Shown here: piece after piece, positions 25,553 to 34,169 of the stretch
Position numbering within the stretch: the first letter of the stretch is position 1
Layout of the letters: each line of letters begins with the position of its first letter
From: JALOAP01 sp964632355
Lineage (GTDB): Bacteria > Chloroflexota > Dehalococcoidia > Tepidiformales > Tepidiformaceae
DNA length: 64,000 nucleotides
Assembly: GCA_964632355.1 (NCBI GenBank)
Contig: CAZWBW010000001.1
Location: 1 to 64,000, forward strand
Reading direction: 5' to 3'
The notes under the pieces: generated by a model
What the model was told of the DNA's origin: nothing
Database searches by the model: none
What the model saw: the letters and a program-made list of their open reading frames with translations, nothing else
Position numbers and translations under genes: made by a program

Positions 25553-27471
25553 CAGGCACCTCCTCCCGTCGCTCGCAGGTCGGGCCTCAGTGCGGCGCCA
25601 TCACGCACTGGCTTCGAGCGAGGCGCGTCCCGTTGCTGTTGCGAGTCATGCGGAGCGGCGGGCGCCGGCGCCGCAGGCTCGAGCTCCGGCGTGTGCCGGC
25701 CCAGCGCCTCCTCCTGGTCCTTCAGTTCGAGGTCGTAAATCTGGCGGTAGAGCCCCTCCTGCCGCAGAAGCTCCTCGTGGGTGCCTCGCTGCACGATGCG
25801 GCCGCGGTCCAGCACGATGATCTCGTCCGCCCGCATCACCGTGCGCAGCCGCTGGGCAATCACGAACGTGGTTCGGCCCTCCATCAGCTCCTGCAGCGCC
25901 TGCTGGATGAGGAACTCGGTCTGGGCGTCCACGCTCGCCGTCGAGTCGTCGAAGATGAGGATGCGCGGGTTCAACAGCAGCGTCCGCGCGATCGCGATGC
26001 GCTGCTTCTGCCCGCCGGAAAGCGTCACGCCGCGCTCGCCGACCCATTCGTCGTAGCCGTACGGCAGGCTCACGATGAAGTCGTGGATGCGCGCCGCCTT
26101 CGCCGCCCGTTCGATCTCCTCCTGCGTCGCGTCCGGCCGCCCGTACGCGATGTTGTCGCGGATGGTGCCGGCGAACAGGAACACGTCCTGCTGCACGATG
26201 CCGATGTTCTTTCGCAGCGAGTCGAGCTTCAGGTCCCGTACGTCGATACCGTCGACGGTGATCCGTCCTTGCGTCACGTCGTAGAAGCGGGGAATCAGGT
26301 TCACCACCGTCGATTTCCCGGACCCCGTTGGACCCAGGAGGGCCACGATCTTCCCGGGCGTGGCATCGATGTTGACGTCCTGGAGCACCGCGCTCACGTT
26401 GTCGTATCCGAACGACACGTTCTCGAATCGCACGTGGCCGCGCACATCGGTGAGCGCCACCGCGTCGGGCTTCTCCTGGACCTCCGACTGCGCGTCGATG
26501 AGTTCGAAGATGCGCTCGCCGGCGGTCATCGCCCGCGAGAAGAAGGTGATCGCGAAGCCGGTCATGCGCACCGGCATCTGCAGCAGGTTTAGCCACAGCA
26601 CGAACGTCAGCAGGTCCGAACCGCGGACGTACCCCTCGGAGATGAACCAGGCGCCGACGCCCACCGTGATCGCGATCTGCAGCTGTCCGAGCCCCATCAT
26701 CAGCGGCGCATGCTTCGCCATCGTGGTCGACGACAGGTAGCTCAGGTCAGCTTGCTTCTGTGCTGCTTCGCGGAACTTTTGTGACTCGTAGTCTTCGCGG
26801 CTGAACGCCTTCACCACGCGAATGCCCGAAAGGCCTTCTTCGGCCACCTGGGTGAGTTCGCCCTGGTTCTGCTGGATCGCCATCCAGATCGGCCGGATCT
26901 GCCGCGCCATTACGAACGAGCGGTAGATCATGAACGGGATCGTTACGATGCTCACGAGGGCGAGCTGCCAGCTGATGGCGAACATGCCGCCAATCGCGAT
27001 CGCCAGCACCAGCGCGATGCTCACCGTGCGCAGCAGGCCCATCGAGAAGAACATCCGGATGCTTTCGACGTCCTGCGTCACGCGCGACATAATCTGGCCC
27101 GTCTGGACCTTGTCGTGGTACGCATAGCTCAGCCGCTGGAGGTTGTTGTAGACCTCGTTCCGGATGTCGTACGCGATGCCCTGCCCGATTGCTTCGCCGA
27201 GGAACTGCTGGCCGAACTGTGCAAGCCCACGGCCCAGCGCCAGCAGCACAATCGCCGCTGCGCCAAGCACCACAAGCCACTCGTCGCCGTCGAGACCGAC
27301 GACACGGCCGTCGTCGTTGTAGACAGGGGAGAGCCCGAAGTCGATGGCGTAGCGAACCATCAGCGGGCTGAGCATCATGAAGACGCTCGAAAGCACAACG
27401 GAAACCGCGGCGAGGGCCAGCCTCCCACGATAAGGCCGGGCGTAACCGAAGAGCCGCAGGATATAGCGCAC
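25552..27471 (-). CDS. ABC exporter half-transporter with degenerate Walker B
   Basis: A 639-residue partner of the preceding entry, first in the operon. It has six membrane helices and an ATPase domain with GPTGSGKSTVVNL, LSGGQKQRIAIARTLL and ILIFDDSTASVDAQTE. The residue after the Walker B Asp is Asp rather than the catalytic Glu, so its own site should hydrolyse ATP poorly, as in one half of TM287/288-type heterodimers. I chose the GTG at 27471 because GGGA lies about eight bases upstream; an upstream GTG is possible. The C-terminal tail is Pro/Ala-rich. Confidence 0.93.
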   Translation of the reverse strand: MRYILRLFGYARPYRGRLALAAVSVVLSSVFMMLSPLMVRYAIDFGLSPVYNDDGRVVGLDGDEWLVVLGAAAIVLLALGRGLAQFGQQFLGEAIGQGIAYDIRNEVYNNLQRLSYAYHDKVQTGQIMSRVTQDVESIRMFFSMGLLRTVSIALVLAIAIGGMFAISWQLALVSIVTIPFMIYRSFVMARQIRPIWMAIQQNQGELTQVAEEGLSGIRVVKAFSREDYESQKFREAAQKQADLSYLSSTTMAKHAPLMMGLGQLQIAITVGVGAWFISEGYVRGSDLLTFVLWLNLLQMPVRMTGFAITFFSRAMTAGERIFELIDAQSEVQEKPDAVALTDVRGHVRFENVSFGYDNVSAVLQDVNIDATPGKIVALLGPTGSGKSTVVNLIPRFYDVTQGRITVDGIDVRDLKLDSLRKNIGIVQQDVFLFAGTIRDNIAYGRPDATQEEIERAAKAARIHDFIVSLPYGYDEWVGERGVTLSGGQKQRIAIARTLLLNPRILIFDDSTASVDAQTEFLIQQALQELMEGRTTFVIAQRLRTVMRADEIIVLDRGRIVQRGTHEELLRQEGLYRQIYDLELKDQEEALGRHTPELEPAAPAPAAPHDSQQQRDAPRSKPVRDGAALRPDLRATGGGA

Positions 27472-27632
27472 CTGCTCGTCCCTTTCCCCGGGGCAGGCTA
27501 GCACACCTTAACGCGCACGTAAACGTCGAAGGCGATTCGGCTTCGGCGTGGCCGTCATCACCCGGGTCGCATTCCTTCCCGTCTAACCTAACCCACCCGG
27601 GCCACGCTGAAACCTGTCTTTCCGGTCAGGTC

Positions 27633-28292
27633 TCAGCCCTCGCGCTCGCTGCGCTCGCCTGGCGGCGCCGGGACGCCGTGCATCGCATCGATCACCTGGC
27701 GCTGCAGCATCGCCATCGTCAGGTCGCCGCGGGTCTTCTCGAGGATGCCCCGGGTGGCGTCGGTCGTGCGCCGTAGTCCGCCGGTCATCGCGTCCGGGAA
27801 GTCGATGGTGACGAGCACCGAGTAGATGTCGTCCATCGCCTCGAGGATCTCTTCGCAGCCGTCGTACTCCCCGCGGCGCAGGCGATCCAGCAGCATCCGC
27901 CGCATCTCGCCAACCGCCTCGGCGATGCCGTTCAGGTACGCCGGGTACTCCACCCCCAGGTCTTCCGGCTCCGGTAGCGGTTGGCCGGAGAGCAGCGCGA
28001 GCGTGGTTCGCGCCTCCGCGTACTCCTTCTGCGCATCGTGCAGGAACCCCGCGTGGTAGATGTCCGCGTGGTCCTTGAGCGCCTCGACCGCGGCGTCGCG
28101 GATCGCCCTGGCTTCGTCCAGCAGCTCCCTCGCGCGGTCGAACTCGCCGCGGTGTACCGCCCGGATCGCGTTCGCGCTGAGCCGGATCACGCTTCGGCTC
28201 GCCGAGAGGCCCTGTTCGCGCGCCGCGTTCTTGGCCGCGAAGTTCTCGATGATGCGCGGAATCACGCGGTCGAGCGGCGAAGTATCAGGCAC
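27633..28292 (-). CDS. Translin family protein
   Basis: A 219-residue, almost entirely helical protein. SRSVIRLSANAIRAVHRGEF, AGFLHDAQKEYAEARTTLAL, AYLNGIAEAVGEMRRMLLDR and YSVLVTIDFPDAMTGGLRRT match the archaeal/bacterial translin pattern. LRRTTDATRGILEKTRGDLT resembles the C-terminal helix of that family. Eukaryotic translin binds single-stranded nucleic acids and with TRAX forms the C3PO ribonuclease; the bacterial role is unknown. I chose the GTG at 28292 because GGAGGG lies seven bases upstream. Confidence 0.85.
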   Translation of the reverse strand: MPDTSPLDRVIPRIIENFAAKNAAREQGLSASRSVIRLSANAIRAVHRGEFDRARELLDEARAIRDAAVEALKDHADIYHAGFLHDAQKEYAEARTTLALLSGQPLPEPEDLGVEYPAYLNGIAEAVGEMRRMLLDRLRRGEYDGCEEILEAMDDIYSVLVTIDFPDAMTGGLRRTTDATRGILEKTRGDLTMAMLQRQVIDAMHGVPAPPGERSEREG

Positions 28293-28379
28293 TGGCCGCC
28301 CTCCGTATCGCTCGACAGCCGGTACCCACGCCCGTTCGGTCGTGCCTCGTGCGGCAGCCAAGGACAGGCAACCGCAACC

Positions 28380-28727
28380 CTAGAGGTCCTTCACCGGCTC
28401 CGGGAACTCGCCTTCGCGGGCAGCGTCGATCATGTCGCGCGCCTCCTGGGGGAGCTCCATGCCGTACTCTTCGAACTTCTTCTCGACCCAGCCACCGATC
28501 TGCCGCGGGTCCCGGTAGTCCTCTGGCCGGCCCCCGCTCTCCGAGGGGTCGCCATATTTCTCGAGGATGTCCGCACGGCTATAGGTCCGCCCGAAGCGCG
28601 ACATCATCCGCGACGTGTTCGCGCTGCCGCAGTGCTCGCAGTTCACCTTGAGCTCGGTGTCGATTTTCCGCGTGAAGTGGTTCGTTACACGGGAACAGTC
28701 GGCGCACTTGAACTCGTAGATCGGCAT
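28380..28727 (-). CDS. FmdB-family zinc-ribbon protein
   Basis: A 115-residue protein starting MPIYEFKCADCSRVTNHF, the FmdB-type regulatory zinc-ribbon signature. A second CxxC lies in VNCEHCGSANTSRM. The C-terminal half (ADILEKYGDPSESGGRPEDY, KKFEEYGMELP) is family-typical acidic and helical. Function is unknown; the FmdB name comes from formamidase operons, but that role is not implied here. Confidence 0.85.
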   Translation of the reverse strand: MPIYEFKCADCSRVTNHFTRKIDTELKVNCEHCGSANTSRMMSRFGRTYSRADILEKYGDPSESGGRPEDYRDPRQIGGWVEKKFEEYGMELPQEARDMIDAAREGEFPEPVKDL

Positions 28728-28781
28728 GGCCACATTTTCAGCCGCCGGTGCGCGATTGTCGATGAGGTGAGCCCCGATCGG

Positions 28782-29267
28782 CTATCCGCCGTACTCCCAG
28801 CCGAGCTCCTGCACCGTCCACGCCGGGTCGCCGAGCGGCGTATCCCCGCTGAGCACCTCGCCGATGTACTCCACGTGGTCGCCCACCAGCCGCGCGTCCG
28901 TCACCCGGCATTCGAACCACGCCACCGAACCCGAGTACACCGGGCACCCGGTCACCGGCGCGTCGGTGTAGTCGTAGTCGCCGAGCTTGTCGCCGACCAC
29001 CTCTGCCGCCCGCGTGTAGTGGCTCACCACGTCCTCGCTATCGGGCGGGACGAAACAGATGGTGAACGCGCCGCCCGCGTCGATCAGCTTCCGCGTGTGG
29101 GAGTCCTCTTCGATGAACACGGAATAGAGGCGCGGCTCGAACGAGCACTGTGTCCCCCACGTCGCGGTCATCAGGTTTCGCTCGTCGCCCGAACGCGAAC
29201 CCACGAGAAAGAGACCGTATGGCTGCCGAAGCAGCGCTGCCGACACCGCATCCGGGTTCTCGGGCAC
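28782..29267 (-). CDS. Flavin reductase-like FMN-binding protein
   Basis: A 161-residue split-barrel protein. YGLFLVGSRSGDERNLMTAT, SVFIEEDSHTRKLIDAGGAF, DYDYTDAPVTGCPVYSGSVA and FECRVTDARLVGDHVEYIGE match the flavin reductase-like domain. These proteins bind FMN and act as NAD(P)H flavin reductases or oxygenase partners. GGAGGGT lies six bases before the GTG. Confidence 0.88.
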   Translation of the reverse strand: MPENPDAVSAALLRQPYGLFLVGSRSGDERNLMTATWGTQCSFEPRLYSVFIEEDSHTRKLIDAGGAFTICFVPPDSEDVVSHYTRAAEVVGDKLGDYDYTDAPVTGCPVYSGSVAWFECRVTDARLVGDHVEYIGEVLSGDTPLGDPAWTVQELGWEYGG

Positions 29268-29373
29268 TGCAGACCCTCCATGCAGGGATTACCACGGAAC
29301 CTAGCACAGCCACACGACAATTCGTCCCTGTCCGTTAGATCAGTCCCGTATCATCCCCGCCGGGAGGTAGACC

Positions 29374-30315
29374 ATGGCGACCGTACAAACTGTCCTCGGC
29401 CCGGTGCAGGACTCCGAACTCGGTGTCACGCTGAGCCACGAACACGTCCTCATCTCCATCGGCGAGGACGCCCGGCACTACCCCTGGCGATTCGACTGGG
29501 ATGCCACGCGCGCGAATGCTGTGCGCGAACTCAAGGAAGCGAAGGCCGGCGGCGTCGACTGCCTCATCGATCTCACCACGCCCGACCTTGGCCGCGATGT
29601 CCGTTTCCTCCGCGACGTCGCCGCTGAAAGCGGGATGCACATCGTGGCCGCGACGGGAATCTGGCGCGACATCCCGCGCTCGTTCTGGACCCGCGACCCG
29701 GACGAAATCGCCGACATCTTCGTCCACGAGATCGAGACCGGCATCGAAGACACCGGTATCCGCGCCGGCGTCATCAAAGTCGCGAATGACATGGGTGGCG
29801 TGACACCGGAGGGCGAACTCATCCTGCGTGGCGCAGCACGGGCGCTGAAGCGGACGGGCTGCCCCATTAGCACACACCACTGGGCGCCCGAAGAGGTGGG
29901 ACGTCGCCAGGTCGAGATTTTCCGCGAGGAAGGCGCTCCCATGGACCGCATCGCCATTGGGCACAGTGCCGATACCACCAACGTCGACTACCTCGAAGAG
30001 TTGCTCCAGCAGGGCGTCTATCTCTCGATGGACCGCTATCCCGGCGGCCCCGGCCGCCCCGACTGGCAGCAGCGCAATGCCACGGTGAAGGCGCTTATCG
30101 ACCGCGGCTGGGCCCATCGCCTGATGCTCGGTCACGACTATGCCCCGGTGCCGGTGGTGAAAGGAGCGGAGCAACCGGCGCCTACGGGCAGCACCCGCTA
30201 CCTCTTCGTGACCAACGTGGCGTTGCCCGCCCTGCGCGAACAGGGAGTCCCGGGCGAGACGCTCGATTTGATGATGCGCGAAGTGCCGCGCCGGTTCCTC
30301 GCCGGCGTTTCGTAG
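29374..30315 (+). CDS. Phosphotriesterase-family metal-dependent hydrolase
   Basis: A 313-residue TIM-barrel amidohydrolase of the phosphotriesterase family. LGVTLSHEHVLI provides the first HxH metal pair and GVIKVANDMGG the bridging lysine. ISTHHWAPE and IAIGHSADTT provide the later histidines, and MLGHDYAPVPVV the catalytic Asp. Family members include lactonases (PLL), true phosphotriesterases and PHP; lactonase-type activity is most common. GGGAGG precedes the ATG. No signal peptide, so cytoplasmic. Confidence 0.9.
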   Translation: MATVQTVLGPVQDSELGVTLSHEHVLISIGEDARHYPWRFDWDATRANAVRELKEAKAGGVDCLIDLTTPDLGRDVRFLRDVAAESGMHIVAATGIWRDIPRSFWTRDPDEIADIFVHEIETGIEDTGIRAGVIKVANDMGGVTPEGELILRGAARALKRTGCPISTHHWAPEEVGRRQVEIFREEGAPMDRIAIGHSADTTNVDYLEELLQQGVYLSMDRYPGGPGRPDWQQRNATVKALIDRGWAHRLMLGHDYAPVPVVKGAEQPAPTGSTRYLFVTNVALPALREQGVPGETLDLMMREVPRRFLAGVS

Positions 30316-30322
30316 CGGCTCG

Positions 30323-31105
30323 CTACTCCCTGAAGGCCTCGTTCAGCCGTTCGCTCAGCAGGTCGAGCAGCCGGTGGTCTGTCAGGTTGGACTGCAACGG
30401 GCTGACGCTCACGTATCGGTTCGCCAGTGCCCAGATATCGGTCCCTGGCGGCGTGTCGGGATGCGTCACGAGGTCAACCTCGCGTTCGATAACGCCCACG
30501 TTCTCGAACGCCTCCTTGAGGCGCAGGTACCCGTGCTTCCCCATCCGCGTGACCAGCACCCCGGCGAGTTCCTCGTATGAGCACCGCGGGATGTTCACGT
30601 TCAGGAACACCCCTTCGGGCACTTTCTTGTGCGCGGCAGCCTTCGCGATGAGCGACGCGACCCGCTCGGCGCACGTCCAGTCGGTCTCCTCGTCGTCCGC
30701 GGTGGTCTGCGAGAACGCCATCGACGTGAGCCCGAGGAAGTGGCCCTGCAGCGCCCCACCTACCGTGCCGCTGGCGAGGATGTCGTTCCCCACGTTCGCG
30801 CCCTGGTTTACGCCCGACACGATCCAGTGGATGTCGCCGCTGATGATCTTGTTCATGCCTACGAGCACACAGTCCGCAGGCGTGCCGTTCACGTGCCACG
30901 CCTCTACGCCCGGGATGTTCTCGCCGGGATAGCGCTCCCAGTGCAGTTCGCGGCGCAGCGTAATGCCGGCGCCCACCGCGCTCTGGTTCACCGTCGGCGC
31001 GATGACGTAGATGCGGTCTCCGAAAGGCGCCACCGCGCGAACAAGCGCCCATAGGCCGGGGGAATCGATGCCGTCGTCGTTGGTCACAAGGATGTTGCGG
31101 GTCAC
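30323..31105 (-). CDS. surE: 5'-nucleotidase SurE
   Basis: A 260-residue phosphatase of nucleoside 5'- and 3'-monophosphates and short polyphosphates. Metal-binding Asp pair in NILVTNDDGIDSPGL, Ser/Asn ligands in PTVNQSAVGAGITLRR and IVSGVNQGANVGNDILASGT are complete. A GTG start is used. It diverges from the amidohydrolase, and its 3' end lies seven bases from the phosphotriesterase-like gene. Confidence 0.95.
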   Translation of the reverse strand: MTRNILVTNDDGIDSPGLWALVRAVAPFGDRIYVIAPTVNQSAVGAGITLRRELHWERYPGENIPGVEAWHVNGTPADCVLVGMNKIISGDIHWIVSGVNQGANVGNDILASGTVGGALQGHFLGLTSMAFSQTTADDEETDWTCAERVASLIAKAAAHKKVPEGVFLNVNIPRCSYEELAGVLVTRMGKHGYLRLKEAFENVGVIEREVDLVTHPDTPPGTDIWALANRYVSVSPLQSNLTDHRLLDLLSERLNEAFRE

Positions 31106-31182
31106 AGGTCGATTGTCGGCTGCCCCCGTGCCCCTGTCGATGTGCCGGGCGGGCTTCCACCCTCTGATACCATCGCCTACTG

Positions 31183-32028
31183 GTGATCATCGACGCCCAC
31201 ACGCACGCGTTTCATCCCGCCCAGGTTCGCCGCCGCGAGCACCTGGTTTCTCGCGACCCCACCTTCCGGGAGATGTACGCGGACCCAAAGGCGAAGATGG
31301 CGACAGTACCCGAAGTACTCGCCGCCATGGACCGTGCGGGCGTCGATTGTGCCGTCGTCGCCGGGTTCGCCTTCGCCCGCGACTGTGATCTTCGCGCACA
31401 GAACCTGCACATCCTCGATGCCGCTCGCCAACATCCCGGCCGCATCATCCCGATCCTGTCGTTGAATCTCGCTTCGCCCACCTGGAAGGACCACGCCTAT
31501 GAAGCCATCGACGACGGTGCACGCGGCTTCGGCGAGCTCCGTCCGCACAACCAGGGCTGGGACCCGCTGGGCGATGCCGCGCACGAACTCTGCCGCATCG
31601 CCGCCGAGCACCATCTCGTGCTCATGTGGCACGTCAGCGAGCCGGTCGGCCACGCCTATCCGGGGAAGCACGGCGGCATCACCCCGGCCGAACTGTGTGA
31701 GCTTGCCACCGCCCACCAGCAGACGAAGATGATCGCTGCACACCTCGGTGGCGGCCTCCCGTTCTACGTTCAGATGCCGGAAGTACGGGCAGCGTTAGGA
31801 AACGTTTGGTACGACACAGCGGCCGCTTCCTTGCTGTATGATGAAGGCACAGTAGCGCGCCTCGTTGGTCTCGTCGGGGCCGACCGCGTGCTCTTTGGTT
31901 CGGATTTCCCGCTGCTTTCGCCCAAGCGCCAGTTAGAACGCCTTAGCGCCGAGCTCGAAAGCGACGTCGCGGCGTCGGTTTGTGGCGAATCTGCGCACAA
32001 ATTGTTTTCGGATAGTAGACCGTCATGA
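31183..32028 (+). CDS. Amidohydrolase-related (amidohydrolase_2) protein
   Basis: A 281-residue TIM-barrel protein. IIDAHTHAFHP gives the first metal ligands, VLMWHVSEPVG the middle His, IAAHLGGGLPFYVQ the third, and VLFGSDFPLLSPKRQLERL the catalytic Asp. This is the ACMSD/2-pyrone-dicarboxylate-type amidohydrolase_2 family, which decarboxylates or hydrolyses ring compounds. The exact substrate cannot be assigned. The GTG at 31183 has no ribosome site. ATGA overlap couples it to thpR. Confidence 0.88.
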   Translation: MIIDAHTHAFHPAQVRRREHLVSRDPTFREMYADPKAKMATVPEVLAAMDRAGVDCAVVAGFAFARDCDLRAQNLHILDAARQHPGRIIPILSLNLASPTWKDHAYEAIDDGARGFGELRPHNQGWDPLGDAAHELCRIAAEHHLVLMWHVSEPVGHAYPGKHGGITPAELCELATAHQQTKMIAAHLGGGLPFYVQMPEVRAALGNVWYDTAAASLLYDEGTVARLVGLVGADRVLFGSDFPLLSPKRQLERLSAELESDVAASVCGESAHKLFSDSRPS

Positions 32029-32633
32029 ATACCTCACCCGAACACGTCCGGCTGTTCGTCGCCTGCGAAGTCCCGGAGGATGTCAAAGAAGCCATCGGCA
32101 GCCTCATCAACGACATCCGCAGCCGTAGCGGCAATATGGTGCGATGGATTCGCCCCGAAAGCGTCCACGTCACCCTCAAGTTCCTCGGTGAGGTACCGGT
32201 AAAGCAGCTCCCTGCCATCAAGCTCGCCATCCAGGAAGCCGTCGTCGGGCACGCCCCCTTCGAGCTCGAGTTCTCGAACATCGGCACCTTTGGCGGCCGC
32301 GAAGGCCTTCGCATCATGTGGGTGGGCGTCGCTGGCGACGTCCTGCGGCTCGAAGCCCTCGTCCGCGCGGTCAACGCCGCACTCGCTGTCGTTGGCTTCG
32401 AACCGGAACGGCGCCCGTTCCGCCCGCACCTGACCCTTGGCCGCGTTCGCGACGAAGTGGGTACCCGTCAGCGCGCCGAGATCGAGGTGGAGGTCGGCAA
32501 GACCGAGATCCCGCAGAGCTCCTGGCGCACCACGCACGTCTCGCTCATGCGCAGCCGGCTCACACCCCAGGGCGCCGTGTACGAGGTCCTCGCAACCTTC
32601 CCGCTGCGCGTCACGCAGCAGGTCCAGGCGTAA
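32025..32633 (+). CDS. thpR: RNA 2',3'-cyclic phosphodiesterase ThpR (LigT)
   Basis: A 202-residue 2H phosphoesterase. The two H-x-T-x motifs are SVHVTLKFLGEV and FRPHLTLGRVRDE, at the expected spacing. It hydrolyses 2',3'-cyclic phosphate ends of RNA and in some species ligates tRNA halves. Start overlaps the amidohydrolase stop (ATGA). A clear intrinsic terminator follows. Confidence 0.94.
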   Translation: MNTSPEHVRLFVACEVPEDVKEAIGSLINDIRSRSGNMVRWIRPESVHVTLKFLGEVPVKQLPAIKLAIQEAVVGHAPFELEFSNIGTFGGREGLRIMWVGVAGDVLRLEALVRAVNAALAVVGFEPERRPFRPHLTLGRVRDEVGTRQRAEIEVEVGKTEIPQSSWRTTHVSLMRSRLTPQGAVYEVLATFPLRVTQQVQA

Positions 32634-32660
32634 AGCCTCTTCGCGATTCGCATTCACCGG

Positions 32661-32687
32661 GGGCGTGCAACCGCGCGCCCTCGTTTT
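32661..32687 (+). terminator. Intrinsic terminator after thpR
   Basis: GGGCGTGC (32661-32668) pairs with GCGCGCCC (32673-32680) around AACC, with one wobble pair, followed by TCGTTTT. It ends two bases before the stop of the convergent S-component gene. Confidence 0.8.
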
Positions 32688-32689
32688 GC

Positions 32690-33514
32690 TTACCGCAGTT
32701 CGAACGTAAAGCGGTCGCGGAAGCGCAGCAGTGCGCGGAGGAGTGGCGCGCCAAGGAACCCGATCACCAGCGCGTTACACAGGCTTCGCAGCAGGTCCCA
32801 TCCGAAGCTGGTGAGCAGGTAGTAGTTCCAGTAGCGGCGCAACGTCTCGCCGAAGCCGAGCCCCGGTTCGTACGTGATATCGGGGCCGCCCACCCAGAAC
32901 GGCCAGCTCCACACGTTCGTGATCGCCCCGAAGAGCAGGCCCCACACGGCGCCGAACACCACCAGCAGCGCCACTTCGCCCCGGATTCGCAGCCCCATGT
33001 GCACGGCCAGCGGGCGCAGGATGCCCGCGTTCATGCCCATCCAGCCGCTTGCGAACATCTGGAATGGGAGCCACGGCCCCATCCCGCCGGTCACGACGGC
33101 GCTCAGGAAGAACGAGAGCGCGCCGAGCAGGAAGCCCATGCGTGCGCCGAACGCGTAGCTCCCGAGGATGACGAGGAAGAAGTAGAGGTTCGCGCCCGCC
33201 GGCAGCGTGATCGTCCGCAGGACCGCCGCGAATGCGGAAAGCACGCCGAGCGCCGCCAGTGACTTGCTGTTCAGTCCGCCGTTCGTCATCTCCGCGACGA
33301 GCAGCACCATGCACAGCGTCGCCACCCCCGCGAACACGAGCGGCGCGTCGGTGTTGTGCTCGAACCACCGCGAATCCGGCCGCGTGACGTCAGACGCGAC
33401 GAACGGGTGCAGGTACGCAATGAGCCCGAGCAGGTTCAGCGCGACCAGCGTTACGTCGTTGAGTGACATCCGGGGGAGCCGCAGTGCCGCCGGTACGGGC
33501 TGGCTAACCGCCAT
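32690..33514 (-). CDS. ECF transporter S component, predicted cobalamin-specific
   Basis: A 274-residue membrane protein with about six to seven helices and no ATPase motif. The loop GGMGPWLPFQMFASGWMGMN is typical of ECF S components, which bind the vitamin and hand it to the EcfT/EcfA module. Specificity for cobalamin or a precursor is inferred from the riboswitch and the neighbouring alpha- and beta-domain proteins. GGAGG lies seven bases before the ATG, which overlaps the beta-domain gene by 11 bp. It is last gene of the operon. CbrT is the best-known B12 S component; homology to it cannot be judged here. Confidence 0.85.
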   Translation of the reverse strand: MAVSQPVPAALRLPRMSLNDVTLVALNLLGLIAYLHPFVASDVTRPDSRWFEHNTDAPLVFAGVATLCMVLLVAEMTNGGLNSKSLAALGVLSAFAAVLRTITLPAGANLYFFLVILGSYAFGARMGFLLGALSFFLSAVVTGGMGPWLPFQMFASGWMGMNAGILRPLAVHMGLRIRGEVALLVVFGAVWGLLFGAITNVWSWPFWVGGPDITYEPGLGFGETLRRYWNYYLLTSFGWDLLRSLCNALVIGFLGAPLLRALLRFRDRFTFELR

Positions 33515-34169
33515 GACGCCGCCTCCAGGCCACAGCTCCCGCTGTCGCCACCACGAGCACACCCGCGACTGCCCCGAACGCGATGAGCGGCCCCGTATCC
33601 GTCCCCGAGTCGCCACCGTTGACCGCCTCGTCGATGTCGACCACCGCTGTCGTCGGCGCTCCACCGGGAGCCGCGCTCCGCTGCCCGGGCGGGTGGCCGC
33701 ACACTTCTTCGAACGTCATATCGACCGGTGCCGGTGCGCTGTTCGGCCCGCCTTCGCCCCACTTGTACGCGTGCATGTCGCCGTCGCGCAGTCTCGCGTC
33801 GTTGAATGCGATCGGGGAGTACGTCCAGCGGTCCTCGCCGTATGGCCGAACGAAGAACGCCCAGTACGTGCAGTTCGGGCCGCCGGGGCACTGGCAGAAA
33901 CACTGGCTCATCGAACCGGCGTCGAAGCACCCGATGTCGTCGATCGCGCACAGCGCACGCGATGCCCCGCCGAACTGCTCGAACGTGTGTCCCGCCGCCC
34001 GCAGCGCCTCTTCCCCGGTAATGCTGTCGCCTTCGAACGCGACGCAGTGCGTCTCGATCTCGTCGCCGATCTGAATGACGATGCCCGCCTCGCCGTCGGC
34101 CAGCGCCGCCATTGGGACCAGCCCCGCCAGCATTGCAACGACGGCCGCAGCAATCCGCGCAGCCCTCAT
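33504..34169 (-). CDS. Membrane-anchored transcobalamin beta-domain-like (DUF4430-like) protein
   Basis: A 221-residue protein with a signal peptide (residues 1-24, cleavage after ALA), an ectodomain and a C-terminal membrane helix (about 193-214) followed by RRRHGG. It is therefore anchored with its body outside. The ectodomain has FEGDSITGEEALRAAGH (46-61), TYWAFFVRPYGEDRWTYSPI (101-120) and LRDGDMHAYKWGEGG (127-141). These resemble the DUF4430/transcobalamin-like C-terminal domain, whose GD and W positions contact the B12 face. Eight cysteines (42, 74, 81, 90, 92, 94, 100, 157) make it strikingly Cys-rich, suggesting disulfides or metal. Start overlaps ecfA (ATGA). Confidence 0.75.
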   Translation of the reverse strand: MRAARIAAAVVAMLAGLVPMAALADGEAGIVIQIGDEIETHCVAFEGDSITGEEALRAAGHTFEQFGGASRALCAIDDIGCFDAGSMSQCFCQCPGGPNCTYWAFFVRPYGEDRWTYSPIAFNDARLRDGDMHAYKWGEGGPNSAPAPVDMTFEEVCGHPPGQRSAAPGGAPTTAVVDIDEAVNGGDSGTDTGPLIAFGAVAGVLVVATAGAVAWRRRHGG

